64,000 nt of DNA. Source: Alviniconcha marisindica. Its lineage: Eukaryota; Mollusca; Gastropoda; Provannidae. Of this stretch, positions 1-12,400 are shown one piece after another. Made by a program: the position numbers and the translations under genes. The stretch lies in contig JABMCL010000750.1 of NCBI GenBank assembly GCA_018857735.1, forward strand, positions 32,501 through 96,500. Direction: 5' to 3'. The notes under the pieces are model-generated. The model saw only the letters and a list, made by a program, of their open reading frames with translations, was not told where the DNA came from and did no database searches. Numbering within the stretch: the stretch's first letter is position 1; each line of letters opens with the position of its first letter.

Positions 1-673
1 TTAAATGCCAACCAAAAACAGACGTGTATGAAGTACACATTATTGATTAACACACACTTGTGTACAGAATTATGAACTGGAAGAACAAACATGCACACAG
101 TGACATCTGTTACTGACAACTAGAGAATGTAGAAGACACACCTCATGTATATACACAGATCTGCAATGCATACATGTATGCACATACCCACAAACCAACC
201 TAGAAGTGTAGCCCAGGCAAAAACAATCAACATGAATTCCTCTCTCTCTCTCTCCTTCTCTCTCGGTCCACAAAAAACAGCTTGTACGCCAATGTGGCCC
301 CAAAGTGCACGTGGAAATGTTGAAGTTGATTGAGGCTGTCATTATGCCAAGTTTGGAAGACTTTGCATACATAGTCTCCAAGAAAAAGGCAACATTAACA
401 TTATCTTTTAAATCAGATCCGATTCTTACTCATTTCAACAACACACTTTAGCAAGGCAGACCAGTGTTGCAACTGCTGCAAATGTTATGCATGGGTGAAG
501 CCCTTTGAAGGCAGCATTAGCAACAAGCCAAAACATATAACATATACACACAAACTCATGGCAGATAAGGCTCCGTGCCAGCATCTCCCAAACCGGTACA
601 CTGGGCTATTTCAGCTTTTCTGCTCTCGCTAAGGGCACTCTTTGTGTAAGCAGCATATTGCGATGTTCAGAAA

Positions 674-895
674 ATCAGATACATAGTATAACAATCAGAC
701 ACATAGTATAACAATCTGACACATATTATAACAATCAAAGACACAGTATAACAATCAAACACATAGTATAACAATCTGACATATATAACAATCAGACACA
801 TATTATGACAATCAAACACACAGTATAACAATCAAACACATAGTATAACAATCAGACGCATATTATAACACTCAGATACATATTATTACCATCAA
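674..895. repeat. tandem repeat, about 20-22 bp unit
   Basis: About ten degenerate copies of a unit like ACACATAGTATAACAATCAG run head to tail. The unit is AT-rich and shows no coding potential. Confidence 0.85.
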
Positions 896-944
896 CAAAT
901 AAATAAACAAGTAAACAGTCAATAACTGAACAGTGATCCATGTA

Positions 945-1340
945 TAAAGTAGTAATAATAATAAATCAAGATCTGTATGCTACCATGTTACTGAGAGTAG
1001 TAATAGTAAATCAGGATTTCTATGTGAACGTGTTACTGGCTAAAAGCAATATTAATAATAAATCAGGATTTTGATACTATCATGTCACTGACTGAAAGTA
1101 ATGTGTTTCTGGCTGAGAGTAGTAATAGTAAATCAGGATTTATAGGCTACTGTATTAGCTGAAAGTAATATTACTAATAAATCAGGATTTTGATACTACC
1201 TTGTCACTGACGGACAGTAATCACAATAACAAAATCCAGATTTTAATACTGCTGTGTCACTAACTGAACGTAATAATGATAATAAATCAAGATTTCTATA
1301 TTGACCGAAAGTAATCATGAGAATTGACCATCCTCATGAT
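945..1340. repeat. degenerate tandem repeat, about 60 bp
   Basis: Repeated blocks contain AATAAATCAGGATTT followed by a block like GTCACTGACTGAAAGTAAT. Copies are diverged and vary in length. Confidence 0.7.
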
Positions 1341-1957
1341 GATAAATTACAATACAACTAGCCTACTAACATCACAGGATAGGCCTGCAACAATTAGATC
1401 TACAGTGTTGTTTATGTAAGATAAAATTGATAATGATATGTCTGTAAAATGAAGAACCAGAAAGTAACTATAAGTACATCAATTCTTCACAGCCCTCCAC
1501 TCTACCTGAAACTTAAGTACTCATCCAACAAGGCATAACAAAGACAAAGCTGTAAAAATCAGGACAAATTCCATGAAAATTACAACAGCAAAGATAGCTG
1601 CAGTCACTATTTACATCATGCAGTAAACGAGTAACGGAGGGAGATCTACAACAACAAAAAAGACATATCTTAACAATATATATTTCATCATGAAACACAT
1701 CAAATGGCCATCGTATTTATTTATTTCATTAAAAATTAAAATAAGCTGCACATATACTTTGCAAATAGCAATGATGATATAAAAAGAGAATAATGTAAAA
1801 TCCAGACAACTTTCACAAAAACATTCTTTTGCAAAATCGCAAGATCTAATTTTGGCAGCACAGTCAATTTGCAATCATTAAACCTGGAGCTGATGAGACA
1901 CAAAAATATACCCATCAGTTTGGGCCAATGGCTTTAGTCTCCAAACCATGTACACAT

Positions 1958-2050
1958 GTGTGTGTGCGTGCGTGCATGCATGCGTGCATGCATGCGTGCG
2001 TGCATGCGTGTGTGTGTGGTCTGTCTGTGTCTGGAGTGTGTGTGAGCCTG
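1958..2050. repeat. microsatellite (GTGC/ATGC/GT)n
   Basis: Alternating GTGC, GCAT and GT units form a purine-pyrimidine alternating tract. Confidence 0.85.
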
Positions 2051-2264
2051 TGTGTGAGAATTTTACCAAAATGTGAGCTCTCTTGATTTTCTGTCTCTGT
2101 GCAGAAACCAATAATTATGTCCAGATATGGCTGACAAGTGTAATAAATGTAATGCAACAAGTATGAATGAATGAAAATTTCTATATGGCACGTAAAAACT
2201 TCCACACAAAACCTTGCATGCTCACAACGCCATGATGATGATGAAGTGATGCTTAATGTCCTCA

Positions 2265-2412
2265 GATGTCGGCAGACATATTAGGGACAAGCTGTGACCA
2301 ATGCTGAAGCATGGTTCAATAAATCTTTACGTCCACAGAAGCCAGAAGGCTCATTTGGACGCACAGCCCAGGATGGCCACCTCGACTCTCACACAGCTCC
2401 TGAACTATGACA
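2265..2412 (-). repeat. SINE-family fragment (CCACCTCGACT module)
   Basis: It shares the TTTACGTCCACAGAA block and the CCACCTCGACTCTCACACAG block with fragments at 41130-41235 and 57483-57572. The module recurs at three dispersed sites, so it is an interspersed repeat rather than unique sequence. Confidence 0.6.
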
Positions 2413-3861
2413 CAACGCCATTGATTGCAATCTGATTACATATCCATGAAATGGACAAGGAACTGGGAAGAGAAATAATGATTTCAAAGATATAAATAAA
2501 AATTAATCTGCATGAGACTTGATCACCTGTCCTACTAAAGGACATGGCAATGTAACACACAACAATAACAAAAATCTAAAATTAAAGAAAGAAAAAAAGA
2601 ACAAAAAAAGCAACCGAATTCTCTACACCCATATGTGCTGCCCTAGCAGTCATGTCCCTTCATCTATATGCAGGCTTGAAGAGTTGTTTCCCTTTATCGG
2701 TGGTTGGGGGGGATTTTGTTTGTCATGTGTGGACATGTATTTCAGTTGGACTGTAGAGAGGCAGATGTTTGTGTCTGGGAAACTGATGTTGATGGCAGAA
2801 GTAACGCTAGCTAGAAAAGACAAATACGGTGGAGCAGGGTATGACTGGCGAGGATGAAAAATGGCTTGAAAACTGGAATCTGTAGTGTACAGATTATATA
2901 ATACTAATGGCATGTGATTATATTGGGTGCAGAAACCACATGCCAGGAGACCATAGCTGTCAACCCCGTTTGGGAGTAAACCTTAGTCCAGAGTTTATGA
3001 ACCTGTATTTCCCTTGTGCAGGCCTGGGTCTTTTGCTTTTTTCACTGGTGGCAGGGGCATTTTGAATTCCAACTGGCACGTGTGGCAGTGGAAGGAAGAA
3101 GCAATGTTGTGCTAAATAAGTGTGCATGACTACAAATCTCACTGCCAATGAAATTTCTAAGCCTATTGCACTAGGCCAGTCAGTGTGCATTTGGCGATGG
3201 CATGTGTTGGCTGCTCATTCGACAGTTTTTCAGTCTTTTTGCTCAGTTTAAAACAACAACAAAATCTCATGAAAATTATGTTGTCCTGTGTCCATTTTCC
3301 AGTAAGCCCATATCCCCCCAAAATAATGAGAGAGTAAAGAGTATTTTATACTGGTAAACTGTATGGGCAGGCAGGTATGGGAGACATTACACTGGATGCA
3401 GAGACAACATGCCAGGAGATGATGATGATGAAGGTGGAGGATTTCTGCAGCACAGTACTTCAAGTAACTAACTCCACATACACCATGCTTTACAAGATAA
3501 ATAAAAAAGACAATTCATCGATGTCAAAACAATTGCACAGGTTAAAAAAATAAAATAAAATAAAGTTGGCAACACTGTGAACAGCACAGCTAAACAAAAC
3601 AAATTTTAAAAAATGATCAACAATTTACAGGCAAATAAGGCAGTCTTGGGTACATATGACAACTAAGGCATCCACTTGTATGCGGATTGCCCTATAAAAT
3701 ATGTTCACATCATGAAGTTTTTTTACAGTACATAATTTTATATATTAAAATACCAATTAAACATGATGGATCCAATTCAGAAGTGTTTTGGTTACGGCCA
3801 CAATGGCCAGTGTGCAGCCAGAATCAGGCCGGATCTGACTTCATGCATCCAGTTTGGTTCC

Positions 3862-4215
3862 ATTCTTCCAAAGAAGGCCCGGATCATATTGTGAAAAACT
3901 GGCTCAGATCCAATCTGGATGACCTGCTCTGGTTTTGGCCAGATGCATCTGATCTGGAAGCAAGATGGTGCACAAGAATCATCAGGCCTGGTTCTGGCAG
4001 AATACAACCTGCCTTCTACCAGTTTCCAACTTTCAGACTCGGTTGTGTTCTTCCACAGACGGCCCAGATCATATTGTGCAAAACCAGCTGGGATCCAATT
4101 TGGTTCTGGCTGACTGTGTCAGGTTTGGGCCAAATAGATCCAGTCTGGAAGCAAGTCGGTGTGCAAAAATCACTGGGCTTGCTTCTAGCCAATGCTTCCG
4201 AGCTGATCTGGATCA
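3862..4215. repeat. two diverged copies of a roughly 186-bp unit
   Basis: GGCCCGGATCATATTGTG near 3878 and GGCCCAGATCATATTGTG near 4061 each start a long similar stretch that includes GATCYRRTCTGGAAGCAAG. The reading frames across it look incidental. Confidence 0.65.
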
Positions 4216-4324
4216 GATGCAAATCAGATCTGACATGTTTACTGGGTACATATATCTGGAGCAAACAAAAACTTACATCCACTACAGAAAAAATAGATGG
4301 GGTTGGGGGAGAAGGGGAGGTTGT

Positions 4325-4470
4325 ACAATACAATACAGTACAATACAATACAACTTTATTGTTTCTATGTAGAGAAATTTGCTTTCTGGCTTGTCATTTA
4401 CATAAAAAACATTCAATACAGTTAACAATAAAACATCAACAACTCAATAAAACACGGAGCTAAAAACCAC
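4325..4470 (-). mobile_element. LINE/SINE 3' tail with (TTGTA)n end
   Basis: On the minus strand the sequence reads CAATAAAGTTGTATTGTATT, an AATAAA followed by a pentanucleotide tail. This is the usual look of a non-LTR retrotransposon 3' end. Only the tail is recognisable. Confidence 0.6.
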
Positions 4471-5227
4471 TCAAATACAAGGAATACTTAACAATAACAA
4501 TGTACACACACACGCACGCACGCACACAAAACCAAAATAACAACAAAGAGGAGATGTTCAAATGGCTCAAGACATACAAAGAACAAACCAGCACACAATA
4601 ACAAGACCGCATGCTTAGTCACCGCAACTTCAAACCAAAACAAAATATCACCTCTTTCAGTGTAAACATGCCCTGGTGAGCAACTGCCCTCCAAAACTAT
4701 ATGCTGGCAGCAAGTCTGCCAAATTTACAACTGAAAACAGTTGAATTTCTCCAAGATCGATGTTTACTTAATATATATATATATCTCATAATTAATCAAC
4801 ATATCATAAATACCTCCATATTTCATTCAGAGCCACATTCCAAGCAGACGATTGCTGTCATCACAAACATTTGCTTGGAGTCGTGCTTTACAGTTACACT
4901 GTTAACTCTCTGAGTCCAGGAAGCTTCAAATCAGTCACCGTGCTTGTCCACAGTAATTTGGAATAAGAGGTACACCATGGCTGGTCCACTTCATCTGATT
5001 TTTGAAAGAGCACAAGTCTCACTGGCTGAATACACAAAGGAGCTGACTGACCGATTTGCAGCACTTATATATATATATATATATATATGTGTGTATCAGT
5101 GTGTGTTTATGTCATGTCCATGTTCTCAGAAAAACTAAAAAATGGTCTTAAAAGACTAAGAGGAATCTTCAAAGAGAGGTGGTCTCTCATTAGGGCAGCC
5201 CATTGTCCAGGGTTCTACTTGAAGAAT

Positions 5228-5685
5228 ATGTAATGTACGTAGTATAAGTGCAGCAGAACTGCAATCCAGGTTGCAATGGTATATAATGTACTTAGTACAA
5301 GAGAACTGGATCCAGGTTGCAATAGTATATAACATACTTAGTACAGGTGCAGCAGAACTGGATCCAGGTTGCGATAGTGTATAATGTACTTAGAACAAGT
5401 GCAGCAGAACTGGATCCAGGTTGCGATAGTGTATAATGTACTTAGTACAAATGCAGCAGAACTGGATCCAGGCTGCAATAGCATATAATGTACTTAGTAC
5501 AACACAACTGGATCCAGGTTGCAATAGTATATAACATACTTAGTACAAGTGCAGAAGAACTGGATCAAGGCTGCAATAGTGTAGAATGTACTTAGCACAA
5601 GTGCAGCAGAACTGGAACAAAGATGCAATAGTGTATAATGTACTTAATACAAGTGCAGCAGAACCGGATCAAGGTTGAATGACAA
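5228..5685. repeat. minisatellite, about 50-60 bp unit
   Basis: About eight copies carry TATAATGTACTTAGTACAAG, GTGCAGCAGAACTGGATCCA and GGTTGCAATAGT. Copies differ by small deletions. Confidence 0.85.
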
Positions 5686-6091
5686 ACCCCTTACAACGCT
5701 ATAACCACCCCTCTTCTGCTGCCACATTTCACTGATAAATTCTGTGACAGCTGGTCAACAAAAGGTCCTACTGTATTCTGATCAATACATCTGTTTGCTT
5801 GTGTGTACATGTGCGTGCGTGCGTGTTTGTGTGCATGTGTGTGCATGTTTCCATATAATACCTTATGTAAATTGTTTTGGTAGGACTGTGCTCTACGTGT
5901 GTATAGAATATTGTATTTAGGTTAGTATGCATCACATGAGCGCTCAGTGCCTTGATGAGCGTGTGATAAATGTACGTTATTATTACTATTATTATCATTA
6001 TTATTATTATTGTTATTGCTATATTTGTGATTTTTCATCTTACAGCTTAAGAAGAATCAGAGAAACCTCTATTCCTAGCATTCCCTGTGCC

Positions 6092-6445
6092 CTAGTCGGT
6101 CGGCACCATCTCTTTCATATCATAATTACCATGGTAGTGACCTTCACCCACGGGTGTAAGGGGTTTATGAGGCTTACAAAAGCGCCTACGGATGTGCAAA
6201 ACAGCAATGGCCACCCACAGAGGAATGGGGGTGAAGATGGCGGATGTTACGGGCGCTACGATGCTGATGTCAGACTCTGGGTGGTCCAGCGACAGCAGAA
6301 GTAGCACGATGGCAATGCCGGTGTTCTGAATCCCTGTCTCAATGGCCACCGTCAAGACATGTTGGCGAGGCAGACGGCAAACAAAAGCAACCAGCCCACC
6401 AAGTATGAAGCCCAGGTAGGGCAGCAAAGCTGCCGTAAGCAGCAC
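6092..6445 (-). CDS. SLC10-like exon 4, terminal
   Basis: The acceptor is tatgttgcag. It encodes 117 residues from [13 protein letters not shown] through [16 protein letters not shown] to a basic cytosolic tail ([13 protein letters not shown]) and stop. The conserved Glu and Gln of the sodium site are in this exon. Confidence 0.92.
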   Translation of the reverse strand: MLLTAALLPYLGFILGGLVAFVCRLPRQHVLTVAIETGIQNTGIAIVLLLLSLDHPESDISIVAPVTSAIFTPIPLWVAIAVLHIRRRFCKPHKPLTPVGEGHYHGNYDMKEMVPTD

Positions 6446-9400
6446 CTGCAACATAGTCATGGAGTCATGGTCAAAGCATTTATGAAAATCCCGCTCCATA
6501 AACATGTTACTATATGCTAAGCAGCTGTGGATTCACATCAAAGTCTTTTTCAAAATCCTGTTCCCTAAAACTGTTTCTAAAACAGCTCACATCAAAGTAT
6601 TTACAGAAATCCTGCTCCACAAACATGTATTACAAAGGAGTTGTGGAGTCATTGTCAATGTCTTTGTGGATGTCCTGCTCCACAAACATGTTACTAAGGA
6701 GTTGTGGAGTCTGTCAATGTCTTTGTGGATGTCCTGCACACATCACAAGTCACGTGATGGCAATGGCGGGTGCGTAGTGTGAGTCAGTGAGCTCTCTCGG
6801 CAAACTGCACATTTCACTGGATTCTAGAGACATTTGGAGGATGCTGTTGAGTCTAAAGTTGCATTAATGTTCTCCAAGGTCATCGAGACGTGAATTTTGG
6901 TTTCCGAGGTTTGCATTTTCCAATTATCCAATACTTTCTTGTTTTGCCATGTGAAGGCTTTGATAGCCACTGGTTCAGAATGGAATGCTATTGACTGTCA
7001 CTGTCACTGTCCGAGGTTGGTGTTCCACGTGCTACAGGTGCTACAGGTGTGCTGCAGGTATGTTATTGCCATTGACACTGTTGTTACCCTGAACTGATTG
7101 AAGTGAACTGGTGTGGCCATTCTTCATAACATTGCACATCTACTGTTAATGCGGAAATTTCTATGCTATCGTTGACTGAACTCCTCAAGTGTTGTGTATT
7201 GTATATCTGTGCGCTTCTTGTGGCTATCAGTGTTATATGTTATACTAAAAACTTACAAACTTGGAAAATATGTGCAAGGTTCATGATGTCTTCATCAGGA
7301 GTGAAGCGTTCCGCTAATTCGCCGCTTTCAGATGACGAAGAGAAGAGACATCGGGTCCTAGGTGACAGCATAGTGGACGGTCCTGATGCTACCATAATTG
7401 ACAGCAGTTTTCTGTGCAGTACAGTGCTGGACGATCCTGACGCTACCATAATTGACAGCAGTTTTCTGCGCAGTACAGTGCTGGACGATCCTGACGCTAC
7501 CATAATTGACAGCAGTTTTCTGCGCAGTACAGTGCTGGACGATCCTGACGCTACCATAATTGACAGCAGTTTTCTGCGCAGTACAGTGCTGGATGATCCT
7601 GACGCTACCATAATTGACAGCAGTTTTCTGCGCAGTACAGTGCTGGACGATCCGGCTCGCACCATGTCCGTTGCCGAAAGTACAATTAAGGAGCAACTAA
7701 AGGCGGCCCTGTGCCACCCTAGTTTTCTGGATTTAGTTTCGGGGGCTGTGGCCGCGCGGGTTTCTGACTGGTTACTGGAAGAACTCACAGGCTTAAAGGA
7801 GAAACTCTTGGAAAAGGACAGGGACATTTCCCTTCTGAAGGACCAAGTGGATGCTTTAGAGCAGTACAGCAGAGCAACTGCGTTAGGATAGGCCCTGTTC
7901 CCGAGTCAGCCGATGAAAATACCGACGAAATCGTGAAAGCGGTGGCCAAGAGTGGGGCGTTAATCTTACAGATGATGCCATAGACCGGAGCCACCGGGTG
8001 GGAAAGAAGTCAGTGACTGCGACCCGCGACAGACCCATCTTGGTGAGGCTGACATCCTACCGGCACAAAGAGGCTCTGATGAAGGTGAGGAGAGCGCTGA
8101 AGCAGATTGACGGTGCCAAGATCGTCCCCAGTGCGGACTGGCCTCCCTTAGTCCGCAATTCCGGCAGCTCGGCAACCCCGGGCCCCCTCCCCAAGATCTT
8201 CATTAACGAGGACCTGACGAAAATTAGAGCCCACGTTGCAGCCAAGGCCAGACAACTCAAACGGGATCAACGAATCTCCGACACATGGACTCGTGATGGT
8301 TTCATTTTTGTGAAGAAGAACAACTCATTGTACAAAATCACCACCATGCGCGAGCTTGCAGTGTTCGCTGTAGTTTAAAAAGCCCCAAAACCCCCATCTC
8401 TCCCCCAAACAAAAAAAACAATTACAACCCTGACTGAACCCACCCCATTCTACCGACCCGAACCCAAACAACCTGCAATGAATGTGCATGTGGTGTGTGT
8501 GATGTGCACGGCGGCGGTTTGTGTGTGTGTGTGTGCGTGTGCGTGTGCGCGCGCGCATGTGTGTATGTGTGTGCGTGCGTGCATAAACATATATTGAATA
8601 CTGATTAAAACATATATTGAATACTGACTACATTCATAGTCTCCCCCCTTTTGCAGTATTCATTTGGGAACGGGGGCAGAGAAAATATACCCCCGTGCTT
8701 TCCAAATTAACTGGGAATACGTGGAGTTTTTTCTTGTGAGGCTGATTATTTGCTTGACTGGCCAATAACGACTGATTGCTTTTTCCTTCGGCCCAAACTT
8801 GAACTGACAAAACAGAACTGATTAAACTTAAAATGGGACTGGAATGCACTTGAACTGACTGCAGAACCGAGTTCTGTACCAGCTGTGCCGGGTGGCAATG
8901 ACTCTATCCAGGAGCCTGTGTTTTTATGACATTGTAAACCACGTGAATTGCGTACGAGTGTGACTAGTCCCCGCTGTGCACGCGGTTTTACTCTATGCGT
9001 TTTGCTCTGCGGCTTTTTCCACGTGTGTGACACTGTCATGGGCCCGACTGGAGTGAACTGGGTGAATCTTTACTGTAGGGGTGTCGTGTATTCCTTATAT
9101 ATGCATGCTTTTTGGGAAGCGCTGCCTGGGATGTTATTTGTACGCGTGGAAGTGTGCGTGCGGGTCTATACATTGTGTGTGTGCGTGCGTGCGTGCATGC
9201 GTGCGTGTGTGTGTGTGTTCAAGTGTGACACTACTGAATACCGAAAAGGGGAAAAGGAGGAAGGAAAGGAAAAGAAAAGTACACAAAAAGTGGGGGAGTG
9301 AAGAAAGGAAAAGGAGGAGAGAAAAAAGGGGTAAAGGGGAAGGGGGAAAAAAAATAATTAAAAAATCGATATATTTTGAATGTTACTAAAATGCGTTAGT

Positions 9401-12400
9401 AAGTGAACTGATGCAAATGTGGGTGTGCATATGTCTATTACTTGCGCTGCTGAGACTTTGTTGCAGACATGTACTCCTGTATTTAGAGCCACTGTAGTAA
9501 CTCTTTACTTAGTTTACTTCCGTTTTACTATACGTAACTATAACTGTAACTGTAACTATAATTATGCTAGAAGTTGTTTATGTCACGCTTGTATTCCCAT
9601 GTGAGAGAGTATTTGTTTTTGGCTTTTTGAAGTATTGTTAGCAACTTTTCAGCTTGAAAATTGCTGTAAACATTATAAAATCATCTTCATTCAGAAAACC
9701 TGTTGAACTTTCATGGTGGTATTCCTGCTCGGCGAGTACTGTTTGTTGACCAACAAGCATGTATGTGTAACTGAGTTAAATATGACTAAGACAGCGCTGC
9801 TACCGACGCTCAGTCTCTTGCTCCTTTTTGACGCCACCCTTCGAACAACTGTCGTAATGTGATCTATCGTTACATTGGTGTGAAGTCTCTAGATTTTTCA
9901 TTTATATTTCGCATTGATGAATTTAGTCTGGTCGAGGTCACGAACACATGAACCTGCCCTTATATAAGCAAGGAGCTGCTATTTACATTATAATCATTTC
10001 CCCAATTCATGTTTACGGGACCTTTCGTGATACTTAAATATCGGAGGAGGGTTCGGTTAGACACATCCTTTGTTTGGCAGAGAATTAGCTGTGAAGAATA
10101 AGTCATTAATATTGTTTGGCTGGGAGAGCAAAACCACACATAATCACCCATGGTGTTTATCATAACCTGTTTCTTTTTTCTTTTTTTTCCAACTTGTTAT
10201 ACCTCTCGTTGTTGCTACTAAGTGTTACTTCATACTGTCTTTTGGAGCAGTTTTTGTATCTATACTTCCTTTGCCACCCATTTTCTATCTATCTTGCTCG
10301 CCTGCCACAGTTGCATGACTATAATCTGCCACCCATGGCTGTGTTTCTTTTTGCCCTTTTCCCTTTGAAAGGCATTACATAATGACAATAGGTATCTTTT
10401 TATATAGGGCTAGGGGGGGGTTCCATGACAGGGCGGCCCAGTTGTCAGTTTTTAAACTAGCATTTATTTCTGCCCCAGAAATATGGCTGTTTTTAGTATT
10501 ATATCTGGAAGGTAGCAGAGGCATTAATATTGCACTGATACTATTCATTTTGTTAAATAATAATCAAGCATCCAATGACCTGCATACATACAAGGACCGA
10601 AATGAGCCTCTGCAACTTTACGCCTGATTATTTCAAGTTTACCCCCCAAAATTCCCGACATAAAATCCTTTTGTTTTACCGTGTTACCGCTTATAATTAT
10701 TCAGCTGTTGCTTCAAACTGCTGGTGACATTCACCTCAACCCAGGACCCCCTTGCAGAGCACAGCCCAAAGAGTTATCAATAATTCACATAAATGCCCGT
10801 AGTCTTCTCATAAACTAGATGTACTTGACAGTGAAGTAACAATCATGATGTCATTACTATATCAGAGACATGGTTATCGGGAGATATTAAAAATGAAGAA
10901 ATTTCAATCAATGGGTATCATCCACCGGTACGTAAAGACCGATCTGACGATCCGCACGGAGGAATGGCAATTTATGTTAAGAACAGTCTCATTTGTAAAG
11001 AGAGGCATGACCTGTCTATTCCCCAACTAGAAGCAGTCTGGATAGAGACGAAGATTGGCCAAGATAAGTTGCTAATAGGATCCTTTTACAGACCTCCAAA
11101 CTCAAAATCTGACTATGGGACTTAATAGACCAGTCTATTAAAAGCGTGTCCAGCACTCCACATAAAATTTATAGTGCTCGGGGATTTCAAACAAACTTTT
11201 TAAGTAACCCGTCTCCTCAGCTCCTAGATGTTTTCAACCCAAAAACCTACAGCAAGTAGTAACTCATCCCACACGCATTACCGAAACATCAGCCACATTG
11301 CTAGATCTTGTACTCACCTCTTGTACCGACATAATTAGTCAGTTGACATTCTTCCACCAGTCTGTAGTGACCATTCAGTGCCCGGGGTAAAATTAATTCA
11401 TAAAATAAAACATAGCCCTTCATTCAAACGTACTATTTATGATCATAGAAAACTTGACGTTGAAAAACTATCTAACGAACTCTCTAATGTTAAGTGGATG
11501 GATATTGTATCTCTACATAGCATAGAAGAGGCAGCACAACTCTTTTCTGACACTTTACACAATACGGCAAAAAAATGTATGCCTGTAAAAACAATTAGTG
11601 TTCGGCAGTGCGAAAAAACCATGGATAACTGAAGAAATTAAACAAATGATAAGAAACAAAAAAAAAAGCTACACAAAAAAGCTAAAATATTTAATACCGA
11701 CCAGTCGTGGAAATGCTTTAGGCAAATCAGGAATGATCTAACCTACGCCATAAGGAAAAGGAAATTAGATTATTTACAGGATTTAGACAATCGTGCGTCT
11801 TCCAGCGCAACATTCGGTACCAAAAAATGGTGGAAACTAGTAAAATCTTTTATGAGCAACAAGGGATCTGATCCAGACGTAATACCACCATTAGAAAAAG
11901 ATGGGGTTACTTATTTATACCAACAAAGAGAAGGCGACTATACTTAACCAATTCTTCATCAACCAATCAACTATTGAAGACAACGATGATGTTCCAGATG
12001 GACCAGAACTATTAACGAGTATAAATCAAATACATTTGAGTTTAGAAAAAGTAAAAAATACTCTTACAAAATTAACACAGCAAAGGGACGGCCCTGATCA
12101 AAAACATAATAAATTTTTAAAAAAAGCGGGTGGAATCATATATATGAACCATTAACTTTTCTCTTCAATGTAATTAAAAAAGGAATTTTTCCCCCAAAAG
12201 TCCTGGGGAAAAACAAACACACCAATTCATAAAAAAGGGGAACAAAGAAAAGTGTACTAACTACCGTCCTATAAACTTTTCTAAATTGCGTAGGAAAAAC
12301 TCTAGAAAAATTGTTCATCCCATGTGTCTAATTATTTAAATGCAAACCAAATAAAAAACACCGTCATAATCAAGGGTTCACCCCAAAAAATTCAACCGTT

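Larger units (their letters stand above)
1..6091. other. gene-free repeat-rich stretch downstream of the SLC10 gene
   Basis: I see no exon with protein-family similarity here. The stretch holds several minisatellites, a GT/GC-rich microsatellite, a SINE tail and a LINE 3' tail, which are listed separately. It probably includes the 3' UTR of the minus-strand SLC10 gene just below 6092, but I found no clear minus-strand AATAAA close to that stop codon. Confidence 0.6.

Noticed and set aside
3687..4463. 258-codon open frame
   Set aside because: It covers a diverged direct repeat and ends in a LINE tail; composition and lack of any domain argue against a gene.
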